NCBI GenBank assembly: GCA_033807695.1
Contig: CM066302.1
Location: 434,001 to 498,000, forward strand
Length of the DNA stretch: 64,000 nt
Direction of reading: 5' to 3'
Source of the DNA: Daedaleopsis sinensis
Lineage: Eukaryota; Basidiomycota; Agaricomycetes; Polyporales; Polyporaceae
Below, one piece after another: positions 51,401 to 61,621 of the stretch (position 1 is its first letter; each line of letters opens with the position of its first letter). The notes under the pieces are model-generated. The model did not search any database. It saw only the letters and a list, made by a program, of their open reading frames with translations, and was not told the DNA's origin. Both the position numbers and the translations under genes were made by a program.

Positions 51401-52828
51401 GTGCGAGGAAGGCAGTACTCACCGAGAGTGGCAAAAATGGCCTTACACGCCGATATCCCTACAAGTCCACAGCGATTCGCAGTCCTGACAAAGATTTTCG
51501 TCGCAATCCCTCAAAGACTTACATGCATAGTCAATGCGATGCGCGCAGAAGTCACAGAATTGGAGTCAAACGATAACAAACATAGCGAAAGTAGATGATG
51601 GCATTGACGAAAGGACGAACCGAGATAATACAACGCCGACTCGAGCTGTTCTTTGGCACCTTTCGCTCGAATCCATCCTCTCCTCTCGTCCATGCTCCCT
51701 CTCCTTTGACGCGATATACGCGTTTGAACCCCCACAGCTCTATACCGTAGTCCGTGTTCTTGTCCTGCCCTGTCGTTTCGTCACCTTTGTTTCGCCCCGC
51801 AGTCGAGCCAATCCAATGGCGTCCTGCAGACATGCCATAGTCGTTTGATGCAGGTCCGAAACCTTGCTTGTGAAATGGTGCTGGGCTCCCTGAGGCCTTT
51901 GTACGCACCGATTGCTGCGGCGAATCTCCGCGGTGTGAAGAGAATTTGTGGCTAGCACACGGTGCAACATACGCAGGTGCAAAATTGATATACCTTAGGA
52001 CCAAGTGAGATGCGAGGAGTCATTTTCGAGCGTAAAACGAGTGAAAGTAGACAATTAAAGACTAGGTTGCGTTCAAGAAGGGACATGCGCGAAGCCAGAC
52101 AAGCCTCTCAGGCGTCTAGGCTTCGATTTGCAGACTCGGCTTTCGCCGGCTAGTACATGGGAGAGTCAGCGCTAGCGCATGATGTCCATTGAATCTGATC
52201 TGAATCATAAGGCGAACGGTGATAGCAGTCATTACTCTAGCCTCTAGGTTTTCTACTTCCTATCGCTCAGACAACGCAGTAGTCTCTATATAACACGCTT
52301 TGATTCCCCAGGGTCAGTGCTTCAGCCAGACGACTTCAAGAACACTTTGAAGTCACTCATGTCCTTTCCGAGTTTGTCTCCGCTAGGCAGACGATAAAAA
52401 ACCTATTGACGGGAGGGAAGGACCTGTGCCTGATACTCACGCTGCTGCGATTTCGATCACAGGAAGTCGCGGCAACAATACGGAGTTGTAACTATGCCTC
52501 TAGGATACCATCTGCGCCTTTCCGCCGTTCTGGCTAGCTTCAATGGTATAGCGACCGATATCCTGTCGCCACGAAGAGGCTGGAAAGCGAACAGCCAGCG
52601 TATTATGAGTAGGTTCACGCATACGACCCGCGAACATACAGCATACTTGCACTCGTCGCTGTTGTAAAGGCTGCATGATTGGATCAGTCTGTGTCTTGTC
52701 GCTCGAAGCCTTCCCTCGACACTGCCTCGTGCAGTAGTTCGCAGTTCATTGCAGCCGGACTGCCTCATAAGCAGGCTCATCTGTTGAGTACCTCTACTCG
52801 TACCATCCGCTTTTTCACCGACCTCCTC
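48416..52828. other. Unresolved region, possible degenerate coding
   Basis: No model I can defend. At 49.5-51.3 kb both strands hold overlapping Ser/Pro-rich frames (plus 50781-51278; minus 50849-51241 and 49622-50533 in pieces), and a good donor (gaggtaagt) occurs on the plus strand near 49862. No domain is recognised and I could not chain exons. A minus-strand frame at 51552-52004 is likewise unidentified. This could hide one real gene of low-complexity type. Confidence 0.3.
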
Positions 52829-54316
52829 ATGTCTTCTCGCACTGACAACTTCAGCGCCTCGCAGCGACGGATTCTGCGCACAGTCACAAACAATGCACAG
52901 AACCGTGGACTCGTCTTAGACCACAGATGGTCGGACCTCAGCAGAACCCTCGTGCAGATGACGACGTGTACCATGTCCCTCGGTATAGATCTCCGCGCAT
53001 CATGCAGAAAGCTACTAAGGCCTTTCGCGCTGATCATATGCAATCCTTCTAGGCTTCTTCACATTGCTCGTACTCGCCACAATTTATCTAGCTATGTGCG
53101 AGGCTCTATCCATACGCATCGGCCAAACCAACTGATGTGAATACCTCGTAGGTCGAGGAGACACAAGAAAGACAGCCTCACGATGTTCGTGACCGTCAGC
53201 ATCATCTTGGCCTGGATGTCGCATATGGCAATCACGACTGTAGCTGTGTCAAGAGCGGTCCAGGACTTCACCGTGGTGGCGAGCGATATCGCAGAGCTCC
53301 GAGCGCACGTCGAGCAGGCCGTGCAGTACCTCGCCACCCTCGACCACCGCTTCTTCAGGAATGGGCCTGCGAACCCATTCATCGCAAAGCCTGCGTACAC
53401 GTTGCACAATTGTGTTGGCACGACAGCCCTGGTCGCCGACGTAAGTGGGCCTCCCGCGCCAGGAGTATACTCACCCACGAGGCTCCGCACAGGTCCTCGT
53501 CCAGCAAGCGGCATTCTCCTACTTCAGCTGGCTCCTCGCGAAAAAGCGGAAGCTCGTCCTCATACCGCTCGCGCTGCTCTCCCTCGCCGCCTGCCGGAGC
53601 GCGTATGCGCTCATGGCGGAGAATTGCACGCCGGAACGTGACGTCGCCACCCTCTCTAACATCGAGCTCGCGCAGAAGTGGAGCGCCGCGGACGTCGTCT
53701 CTCTGGACGACACCACCGCCCTCCTGAACCAGCTCACGCGCAAGTTCGCGCTTGCGCTCGCCGTGTACTGGATCTGGTGCGTGTGCTGCGACAGCCAGGG
53801 ACGTGTGTGTGAGCAGTCTCATAGCGATCGTTTGACGACAGGACGAACGGCGACGCGATCAATGCGTACTTCAGACCGCCTCCAGGCAGTCGCGCCCCGC
53901 GAGTACGGTTGCGCACGCTCGGACTCGTATTTGGGCTGCCGGCGTGTGTTGCGTTGGTACGTACATGCCAGTGATACTCGCGCGTCGGATGTTCCCCACG
54001 ACTGACGCGACGCTGCATGTCCACAGGTCCTGTTCGCTCTGGCCGAGTCGTACCGAGGCGTCCAATCCAAGTCGGTTCTCGGGTATGCCCTTCTGTCCGC
54101 CTACGACAGCACTGTTCCTACCTTGCTGGTACGTCTCTTCTTTGAATATCGATGCGTTAATGTCCTATATTGACTAGCGTGCAGGGTATGTACCCTTCGA
54201 TTGCGCATATCACCAACTTCGCCGGTGTCGCTGGTGCGGATGACGCGGATTCATCTCCAAGCGAGAAACCGTTGGCGGACAAGGCAGATAGTCCGGGAGA
54301 AGATGTCGAGCCCTAA
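52829..54316 (+). CDS. Seven-TM integral membrane protein, fungal-specific family
   Basis: Seven exons fit in phase: 52829-52982, 53053-53095, 53152-53440, 53493-53776, 53842-53956, 54027-54128 and 54185-54316; introns are 52-70 bp, giving 372 residues. Hydrophobic segments in order: FFTLLVLATIYLA; FVTVSIILAWMSHMAITTVAV; ALVADVLVQQAAFSYFSWLL; LVLIPLALLSLAACRSAYAL; FALALAVYWIW; LGLVFGLPACVALVLFALAE; LLSAYDSTVPTLLGMYPSIA. An acidic, Ser-rich tail (DDADSSPSEKPLADKADS) follows. The layout matches the large basidiomycete families of seven-TM proteins of unknown function, in which a basic cluster (here SRRHKK) follows the first segment. I cannot give a substrate or ligand. It is the only complete member of an array continuing at 56.4-58.7 kb. 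No lesion is seen. Confidence 0.8.
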
Positions 54317-54937
54317 CAACGCAGTTTTTGAGGAAACGAGAAAGGGGGGGTGTTGAAAAGAACGCTGCATCTGCGGATGTCAGTGGGCATGAGTAATAGA
54401 CAGTAGTAGTCGCGGCATTACTAGACCTCTGTGCGAATGTCGAAGAATTCATGTGTAAGTAGTCGGCGCTGCCAGCGGTAGTAAGTAGCCCCATGCATTA
54501 TATTCGCTACCAACCTGAGGGAGCATCTTGGCTTGAGAGAGCTCCGCTGGCCTAGCCGAGTAGTATGCCTTCGAATGAATGACTCTTCTACGCTGCGCAG
54601 CTTCTGTTCAGGGGGATGTTCAAATTTGAATGGAGGAAGCTGTTTCTATTCAGATGCTCAGTCAGATCATCCAAGGATCACAATGCAAGCGAAGGTTCCA
54701 TTGCATGATGCGTAGCCACTTAGGTCGGCATCCATGACTAAGGCGGGGCCGTCTGTTCCCTGATTGCTAATATTGAAAGTGATGTTGTGACAGTCGTGTT
54801 GAGAAATAGATCCATATAAGCCGTACAGAGCCGGACATTGGCTCTAGCACCTGCCCACATGCTCATATAAGGCCCCGGAGAGTCGACAGGAAGAAACACT
54901 CACACACCGCCGAACTCTTCGTAAAACGTCCAGGCCG
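54317..54937. other. Intergenic with promoter of YCII gene
   Basis: No gene. A TATA-like catataag at 54864-54871 is about 70 bp before the start codon at 54938. Confidence 0.45.
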
Positions 54938-55402
54938 ATGGCAGCCCCAAGCCCAAAGAACGTCTTCCATGTCCATATTCTGGACATACCTCTTTCTAGA
55001 CGTGCCAAGCACACTGCTGCACATATAGAGCGTCTTATGCCGATCGTCGAGAGCGGCGCCATCGGTGAGTAGTACTCGTTCAGAGTGAATAGTCGGGCAC
55101 TCACACGCGCGCCCCATCGCAGTTGCTGCCGGAGCTTTGCTTCCGGATGGTGTGGTCATGTCCGACCCCAACTCATTTGAACGAGCAAATGGCTCCGTGG
55201 TTTTCCTGCGCGCAGAAACCGTGGAAGAGGTGTGGGAGATCCTAACAAATGACCCGTTCTACACGTCAGGAGAGGTGGTGAGTTGACTCCATTCGGGAGT
55301 AGGGAGACTGAGAGCTTAACGCACACGCACATAACCTCACTTCCGCAGTGGGATATCTCGAGCATCAAGGTCACCCCGATGCTACTGGGAGTCCCGAACT
55401 AG
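54938..55402 (+). CDS. YCII-related domain protein
   Basis: Three exons, 54938-55064, 55123-55277 and 55349-55402, with 58- and 71-bp introns, phases 1 and 0, give 111 residues, the normal size for a single-domain YCII protein. The fold pattern is clear: NVFHVHILDIPLSRRAKH (first strand and helix), HIERLMPIVESGAI, AAGALLPDGVV, then ANGSVVFLRAETVEEVWEIL, TNDPFYTSGEVWD, IKVTPMLLGVPN. The NGSVVFLRAETVEEV and DPFYTSGEVWD blocks are the hallmark of fungal YCII/EthD-like dimeric proteins, whose biochemical role is mostly undefined. Because it is split into short exons it gives no long open frame. It sits between the membrane protein gene and its decayed copies. Confidence 0.88.
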
Positions 55403-56388
55403 AACTTGAACTACACGATGTCGTTTAGTACTAGATCTGCCACAGCAGTGCCAGCGGACGCCAGATAGATGATACACTCCTAGCATTAAATGCCGGTTTA
55501 TGCCAAGAAAGTTCTGCAGTGCTCGGTGTAGAACGCTTCAGATCACGAGAGTGGAAACCAATTGAAGCAGGCCTGGTCACGGTCACGATGGTGGAGGAGT
55601 GGGAGAGACATCAATAGGCGTCCAGATTGCCGTATGTGGTCTCGGAGTCTGCCGGGTCAACTCGGAGGCCACGTCGCCCCCCCGACTCCTCTTTGATTCG
55701 AATGGCTCAGTCACCTTGGTATCAGAACTTGATGGGACTCTTGATATGCGCATGGCTTTTTCACCACTCACCACAGGGACGTCTGAGGTTGTCGACCAAC
55801 GGCATCGTCTTGTTTCGTCATTCAGCAGCTTTGACGCTTGTGACGCAGCCTGAGTAGCAAAGTCATACACTGACTGTTCAGGCTAGCTATCCTGGCACTC
55901 TATCTGCTTGACGCGAAGGTGAGTAGCCAAAACTACCTGTTTACTCTCCTCTCATACTCACTAACCGTCTCCTAACAAGACGATCATGACGGAACACCAG
56001 GAACAGGTCGGTTGAATATTAATCAGGCTTCGATACCATGCATGAACTTAAAGGCATTTGTGAGCCCTGCTGCAGCTCAGGGCTATGCTATAATTGACGT
56101 CTATAGGGAGTCATGATACACCTCAGCGCTCCCTGTCGGGTCTGCGAAGAGGTGACCATCTGATTTGCTTGATTCAGACGCATTGCCTCGTCCGAACGTG
56201 GCTCTCGACCTCTCCCTCAGAGGACTCTGCTGGACATCTTCAAATGGAACGAGAGCCAAAAATCTCTTCCAGACTTGTCTGGAGCCATGGAGATGGATGA
56301 AAGTCTTGGCTCTCGTATCGATTGAAATTTCGACGTTCTCACCCGCACCCCCCTAGGCAGTACTAGTTCGCAGTTTCGTAGCCGCATC
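55403..56388. other. Intergenic; short unidentified frames
   Basis: A plus-strand frame at 55599-55853 (84 codons) has no recognisable domain. Nothing else is seen. Confidence 0.35.
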
Positions 56389-56960
56389 ATGATCGCGCAC
56401 ATCCATTCTTCTGACTATATACCCAAGGTTTTCCTCTCCCCGCGCTCCCCAAGCTTCAGCGTCACGAACACGGACTTTGCACTTGAGCGCGACTCAGTCT
56501 GCTGCGCTGTTCGTGGAACACAGATGGTCCAGCCTCGACGAGGCTCTAGTAGACCCTGTCATGCGGATGACAGGATTGAGTTCGTCTTGTTCTCGTTTCT
56601 CCATTGACACCGCTGATGCAGAGCCTTCAGCATTCTTCACGATGCTTATCATCGCTGAGGTCTATGTGTCCGTGTGCGGAGCATCAGACCTCACCGGTTG
56701 GTCGGAGTCGCTGATAGTATTCGCACCCAGAATGAATGAGCGTGTTACCGCAGCTGCTGCAGAAGACGTCCTACCGCGCCATCTCCAGCGCCGCTGTGAG
56801 TCACGAATCTCAGGCGTGAACTTTGTTTGCGATCCCTATCCGAACAGGCCCTCATCGAGTACGTACTTGGCATTCTCAAATCAGTTGGTCGTTGACGGAG
56901 TTCCGCAACCTTTGTTTGCTGCCAGCATGGACGCTCTGCTGCTAGAGGCAGTACGACCGT
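56389..56960 (+). pseudogene. Truncated copy B of the seven-TM gene
   Basis: The frame from about 56477 reads ALFVEHRWSSLDEALV followed by MRMTG, matching exon 1 of the intact gene (LVLDHRWSDLSRTLVQMTT); the DNA match is obvious around acacagatggtc. Further on, SAFFTMLIIAEVYVSV corresponds to its exon 2 (GFFTLLVLATIYLAM). No counterpart of exons 3-7 follows, and the start of the copy lies in a different frame. I read it as a 3'-truncated pseudogene. Confidence 0.6.
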
Positions 56961-57122
56961 GACAGCGCCTCCTCATCGCAAGTACATGTCATGCACCCGG
57001 CTCATATCGTCCATGTCTGCTCGAACTCGCGACACGGCGCCCCGTTAAGACAGACCGCAGTCTACCGGCTATTCATATAAACAACTCGCGTACGCGAAGT
57101 CCCCATACCACATTCCTCGATC

Positions 57123-57545
57123 ATGATGTTCGCCGACGATGGTCTCCGGCAAAGTCTCATGACTGCACAGATCCATATCTTGCACACACTCGCTCACGTC
57201 GCTCAGCTCAGTGCGGCGAACATGCCGACCAGGTGGTCCATCTTCGGCTCGATTCTTGCCGAAATGGTATCACAGGCTACATCCTCGAGTATGTGCCCGA
57301 GCCCGTGCACTCACATCGACTCACTTGACTTATATTGCCTGCAACGCGTCTGGTCCAGGTCTCGCCACGATGCTGGTCTTTGCAAATATACATCCTGCCA
57401 TGTATGAGATCTACTCCTTTTCACTGATCACGTTTGCTGAAATATACACAGTGTGAAGAGACGTCTCGGGGTCGATATCACTCTCTTCGCGTTTGTCATC
57501 CTTCTCTTGGAGTGGCTGCCTTTCAGCGCAGCCTCGACTGTATAG
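57123..57545 (+). pseudogene. Truncated copy C of the seven-TM gene
   Basis: The first exon-like part starts MMFADDGLRQSLMTAQI and holds MPTRWSIFGSILAEM, the position of HRWSDLSRTLVQM in the intact copy. A possible intron (donor gtatca) leads to GLATMLVFANIH. After another break, KRRLGVDITLFAFVILLLEW and AASTV correspond to RRHKKDSLTMFVTVSIILAW and AITTV of exon 3. Two consecutive TAG codons end it, so later membrane segments are missing. Confidence 0.6.
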
Positions 57546-57611
57546 TAGGACGCATGCTCGCATTCGCTATTACGCATTCCCTCATTTAGCAACTACAGGT
57601 CTATCCCCACG

Positions 57612-58062
57612 ATGTTTCCAGATGTTATCGAGCCACACTCCGACTCTCTCTATGTACTACTATACGCTGTGAGTAGCAATATCACATTGGGTCCCACCTT
57701 CAATCTGACACTTGCTGATACGGGTAGACAGAACGATAGACCAACACGTAGATGGGAAAGCTATGCCCGCAGACGGCAGCTACTCCTCCTCATTGGCATG
57801 CTCATCTGACCGCCCACGTATGTAGACTGCGCACGGCGCTCCGTGTACGGGGTGTCAAGTGGTACGGACCGATAGCGCGGTCTCTGTTCGTTCACTGCGG
57901 TCAGTCATTCGTCCTTCAAATCTTCTGCTGTCTGTCAACATTGACGTCGTCGCCTTCAGGACTGCTCGCTCATCTTCATACGTACACCTTGTCGCTGGAG
58001 AATATCAATACAGCCGCGTCTACGTCGGAATGCGACCGCAACACTGGTGAGTGGCAGTGACT
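57612..58062 (+). pseudogene. Possible further degenerate copy in the array
   Basis: Starts MFPDVIEPHSDSLYVLLYA with a donor-like gtgagtag, and later has hydrophobic pieces (SFVLQIFCCLSTLTSS) in another frame. The similarity to the intact gene is too weak to align with confidence. Its position between two clear copies is the main reason to list it. Confidence 0.3.
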
Positions 58063-58140
58063 ACGGTGACTAGCAGCTCACCTTAACTCTACAATAAGGG
58101 ACCCATACGGCTCCAGGTGCAGCATTCTACCTCTACGATC

Positions 58141-58690
58141 ATGTCTTTATCTTCCAACGACTCGAATAGCCCTCATAGCTGGAATGCCACGCAGATATAC
58201 GCCTTCCAGGCTAAAGGCACTCAGACCTTTGTGAGAATCCTGCTACACAAGTGGTCAAGCTTCAGCTTATTAGGTGAGCATGGACATGTACTCCCCGACC
58301 TGAATATGTTCCTTCACTGATTGCCTGACTTCTAGGCTTCTTCACGATGCTCGGCATCGCCGTGATATATGTATTTGTGTATGTGACGCCGTGAACCTCA
58401 CATCTACAGTGATGTCCATCTGCTGAAACAAATACCTAGCAGCGCCAAAAGACGCAGGAGGGATCTAACACTCCCCGTCGTCGAGCTCGTTCTAGGATGC
58501 ATTTCTAGCATCCTCTGCTCGACTATGGCCGTCTCCAGGGCGATACAGAGCCATTCAATAGTAGTGTTCCGCTCAGTGACCCACGTACGAAGAAGCATCG
58601 ACCAGCTTGTGCAATATGTCGGCCAGATTGATACAAAGGAGCCGGTGATGGGTATCAGGTAGTTCTGCGCCGGTATTCGATACTTAGGAA
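58141..58690 (+). pseudogene. Truncated copy D of the seven-TM gene
   Basis: Exon 1-like MSLSSNDSNSPHSWNA continues to LLHKWSSFSLL. A GT-AG intron (about 58275-58336) leads to GFFTMLGIAVIYVFV. After a short gap, RRRRDLTLPVVELVLG, then TMAVSRAIQ, SVTHVRRSIDQLVQYVGQID aligns with exon 3 of the intact gene (RRHKKDSLTMFV, TVAVSRAVQ, HVEQAVQYLATLD). The frame ends at TAG after MGIR and no exons 4-7 are found before PanB. It is the best preserved of the truncated copies. Confidence 0.65.
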
Positions 58691-58934
58691 TTCGCGTGTA
58701 CATTACAGATTAGGAAGTCTATTCCAACGGAACACAACCACTTATATTCGGATGACTCGCTCTATGCTCGTTTTCGGGAGAGTCACGCGGGATTGGCAAT
58801 CGCTAGAGACCCTAGCACAAGTACGGTCGTTCATGGACACGAACGGCTCCTCCAAGTTCCCCGTCGAATACACCATCACGATGCCCTAGATACATACCGC
58901 GATAAAGATAGACGCGCTCAACTTAGCACGAAGA

Positions 58935-59944
58935 TCATTCCGTCCGCGAGCCCCCGCCCGGCCCCTCGCTCTCCGCCAACTGCACGAAGCGCTCCCACTG
59001 CGCCTTCGGCATCTCGTAGCTCTCCGCCGCCGCGGGGAAGCTCCGCTCGCGCACGGCGTCGACGTAGCCCCGCACGCCCTTCCCGACCTCTGCGCCTACG
59101 TCCGCGAAGCGCCGCACGAACTTCGCCTGGTGCCCGTGCCAGGTGCCCATCACGTCGTCCCACACGAGCACCTGCCCGTCCGTCCCCGGGCCCGCCCCGA
59201 TCCCGATCGTCGGCACGCGCTTCAGCTGCTGCGAGATGTACGTGCCGAGCGCGTGCGGGATCGCCTCGAGCACGACCGCGAACGCCCCCGCGTCCTCGAG
59301 CGCGACCGCGCTCCTGAGCACCCCGAGCGCGGCGTCCGCGTCGCGCCCCTGCAGGCGGTACCCCGAGAGCATGACGTGGCGCTGCGGGAGCAGCCCGACG
59401 TGCGCCATGACGGGGATGCCGACGCTCGTGAGCCGGCGCACGGTGTCGACGAGCTCGAGCCCGCCCTCGAGCTTGACACCCTCCGCGCCGCCCTCGCGCA
59501 CCATGCGCACCGCGGCGCGCACGGCGTCCTCCGCGCCCGCGTAGTACGTCCCGAACGGCATGTCGGCGACGAGGAGGGGCGTGCGAGAGCCGCGCGCGAC
59601 GGCGCGCAGGTGGTGCAGCATCTCGTCGAGCGTGAGGCGGGTGGTGGAGTCGTAGCCGAGGCAGACTTGTGCGAGGGAGTCGCCGACGAGGGTGATGTCG
59701 ACGCCGTGCGCTTCGCACGCGCGTCCGGTAGGGTAGTCGTAGGCGGTGAGCATGGTGATCGGGGTGCGGGACGCTCGGAGCGAGTGCAGGTGCTGGATGG
59801 TCACTTTCTTCCGTGGCGCGCCTGAGGGAGAATTCTCAGCTGGCTGTCTCAAGTCGTAAGTATAATGGGAAGCAGGGCGTTGCGGAACCTTAAGCAAGAT
59901 CCTGCAGACATCGGCATACTCAACCACGTGTTGAGCGAAGACAT
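58935..59944 (-). CDS. panB: 3-methyl-2-oxobutanoate hydroxymethyltransferase (PanB)
   Basis: Ketopantoate hydroxymethyltransferase makes ketopantoate from alpha-ketoisovalerate using 5,10-methylene-tetrahydrofolate, the first committed step of pantothenate and CoA synthesis; in fungi it is usually mitochondrial. The conserved domain begins at RKKVTIQHLHSLR and carries ITMLTAYDYPTG, ITLVGDSLAQVCLGYDST (metal and substrate loop), LLVADMPFGTYY, EGVKLEGG, GIPVMAHVGLLPQ, and IGIGAGPGTDGQVLVWDDVM. All expected motifs are present, with small variants (AHVGL where GHIGL is usual). The open frame runs back to 60011 without an ATG. The likely start is ATG 59944 (MSSLNTWL) joined by a 98-bp intron (gtatgc to ctcag) to SAPRKKVT, but the N-terminus is unresolved. 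The C-terminal tail ESEGPGGGSRTE is short. GC and third-position GC are very high, which opens antisense frames. Confidence 0.93.
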
Positions 59945-60854
59945 CTGAACGGAACGGCGAATCGTGTGGCGATGCGTGACCCTCCGAAGTGGTTAAAACC
60001 CTTTCTTGCACGCATTCATAGGGCTACAATGTCCCTACTTACAACGAGGTAGTTTGAGGCGCCGCCACACCTGTGGTACAACGGCGCCAAAAACTTCTGC
60101 GCGACAGGACTCACAAGCCTTCGACAGCAACATCATGGACGGCACACGACACAATCCGCCCAAGGATGCGAAGTTACGTATGCGATAAAGACGTACCGGT
60201 ACCGGCAATGCCCTGACGCTCCTCCGGTCGCGCACTGAACCATCTGGGAGCGCACGCTCGGAAGGGGTGATGGGTGAGAGGAAAGTCCGGAAGCACCGTT
60301 GGGCGCCGCGAACGTTTGAGGGATCTGAGCATCATTCACGACTTCTCTGCGTAGTTCGCGGTCGGGCTTTGAGATGGGAGTGAGATAAGGGAGGAGATGA
60401 GAGGCAGGGCGCGGAAAGGGGCCGTTAGTTTTACATCGGAAAAATGGGCTTCCGACTCGCCGAGTGATTTTGACAAAAGATCCTGCTCAGCTGCGCCCCA
60501 CCCGGCCCCGACATCATCGTTGTCTCGAGTCGTCTCAGCGGACCTCTTCCGGGTGGCAGAACGAAGGGCGTATGGAACGACTGGTATATGCTCCCGCGCC
60601 TGCCGGTAATCATGCCCCGGTTGCCGGTGCATCGTATGGTTGCAAGAAATCGCGTCGCATTTTGTCGTTCAGAGAGACAATAAGCAAGTTGTATGAGTCT
60701 ACGGTGCAAGATATCGGTACAGGTCGTAGTACGAGTCGTAGTGGCAAGAGGCAAGAGCCTGGAGAAAATCCCAACCACAAGCTGAGCTCCTGCTCAAGTT
60801 GAAACGATCTCACATCAAGCCCAAGGTATAGTCCCGCAAACGCCCCTATACGTA
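59945..60854. other. Intergenic between PanB and tRNA-Thr
   Basis: No coding signal; short frames only. The left part should contain the PanB promoter. Confidence 0.4.
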
Positions 60855-60926
60855 GCCCTTATAGCTCAGTGGTAGAGCGCGCCACTCGTAATGGTGAGGT
60901 CGGTTGTTCAATCCAGCCTGAGGGCA
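60855..60926 (+). tRNA. tRNA-Thr(CGT)
   Basis: The acceptor stem GCCCTTA (60855-60861) pairs with TGAGGGC (60919-60925), discriminator A. The D arm is AGCTCAGTGGTAGAGC. The anticodon stem CGCCA/TGGTG holds loop CTCGTAA, anticodon CGT (Thr, codon ACG). The T arm is GGTTG-TTCAATC-CAGCC. A T4 run follows at 60930-60933 as Pol III terminator. It has no intron and 72 nt, standard for a type I tRNA. Confidence 0.95.
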
Positions 60927-61180
60927 ATGTTTTGCGTCATGCGGTCACACATTTTTGAAACAACAGAAAATAATTGCATTAGAACCACATATAAGCTACT
61001 GCATGTAGTCTCCGAGACTCAGAACCATGTAGAGCATCGAGCAGCGTCGGAATTTGGACTTGATAGCCCTACCCAGAGGTGTATTGTTAGCATAGGACGA
61101 TGTTTAGTCGAGTGCGAGCAGACCCACCTGAGAGCGAGAGTGCGTAACAAGTGGCAGACCCGCCGCGGCGCATCCCCAGC
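60927..61180. other. Intergenic
   Basis: Nothing seen; includes the 3' region of the secreted protein gene on the minus strand. Confidence 0.4.
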
Positions 61181-61492
61181 TCAACAGTTGTGGATGCCCC
61201 TCGTGCACGACGTGCAGTACGCGCCCCCGACGCCGTTCTCGACGCAGCACGGGAACTCGGCTCCGTACGTGGCCTTGCACCACGAGTTCACGATCGGGGT
61301 CCCGGAGCCACCCGCGTTGTCGAGCGTGCAGCCGCTGGTGCGGGTGATGAGCGAGCCGTCCCACTCGCGCAGCTCGATCGAGCCGTCGGCGCGCCGGCAG
61401 GCGTTGCGCTTCCCGAGGAGGTCGGTCTGGTGGCTGGCGACGACGGGTGCGGCGAGCGCGAAGAGGGCAATGGTGATGGCGGAGAGCTGCAT
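61181..61492 (-). CDS. Small secreted cysteine-rich protein
   Basis: A single-exon frame of 103 residues. Residues 1-20 (MQLSAITIALFALAAPVVAS) are a textbook signal peptide, followed by HQTDLLGKR, a short propeptide ending in a Kex2-type Lys-Arg. The mature part would be about 74 residues with eight Cys in the order C-C-C-CC-C-C-C (RNACRR, SGCTL, NSWCK, EFPCCVE, AYCTSC, HNC), suggesting four disulphides. This is not the hydrophobin spacing. The start has a good context (atcaccATG) and a TATAAATA box 122 bp upstream. Such proteins in basidiomycetes are often effector-like or cell-wall associated; I do not recognise the family, so no function is given. Confidence 0.85.
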   Translation of the reverse strand: MQLSAITIALFALAAPVVASHQTDLLGKRNACRRADGSIELREWDGSLITRTSGCTLDNAGGSGTPIVNSWCKATYGAEFPCCVENGVGGAYCTSCTRGIHNC

Positions 61493-61613
61493 GGTGATGG
61501 GGTGGGCAGAAAGAGTGGTTGTGGGTGTAGTTGTAGTGGATGGAGAAGAGTGCGAGTGACCTGATGGTTGGTGTTTGCTCTGATGCTGCCGATCTGTGAG
61601 CAGCAGCGGTCAG

Positions 61614-61621
61614 TATTTATA
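61614..61621 (-). promoter_or_regulatory. TATA box of the small secreted protein gene
   Basis: On the minus strand tataaata lies 122 bp upstream of the start codon. Confidence 0.6.

Noticed and set aside
58793..59825. Plus-strand frames over PanB
   Set aside because: Antisense of a high-GC gene; the minus strand carries every PanB motif.
59945..60011. PanB N-terminus reaching 60011
   Set aside because: The open frame there begins at GTG, not ATG. A spliced start at 59944 is more likely, though unproven.
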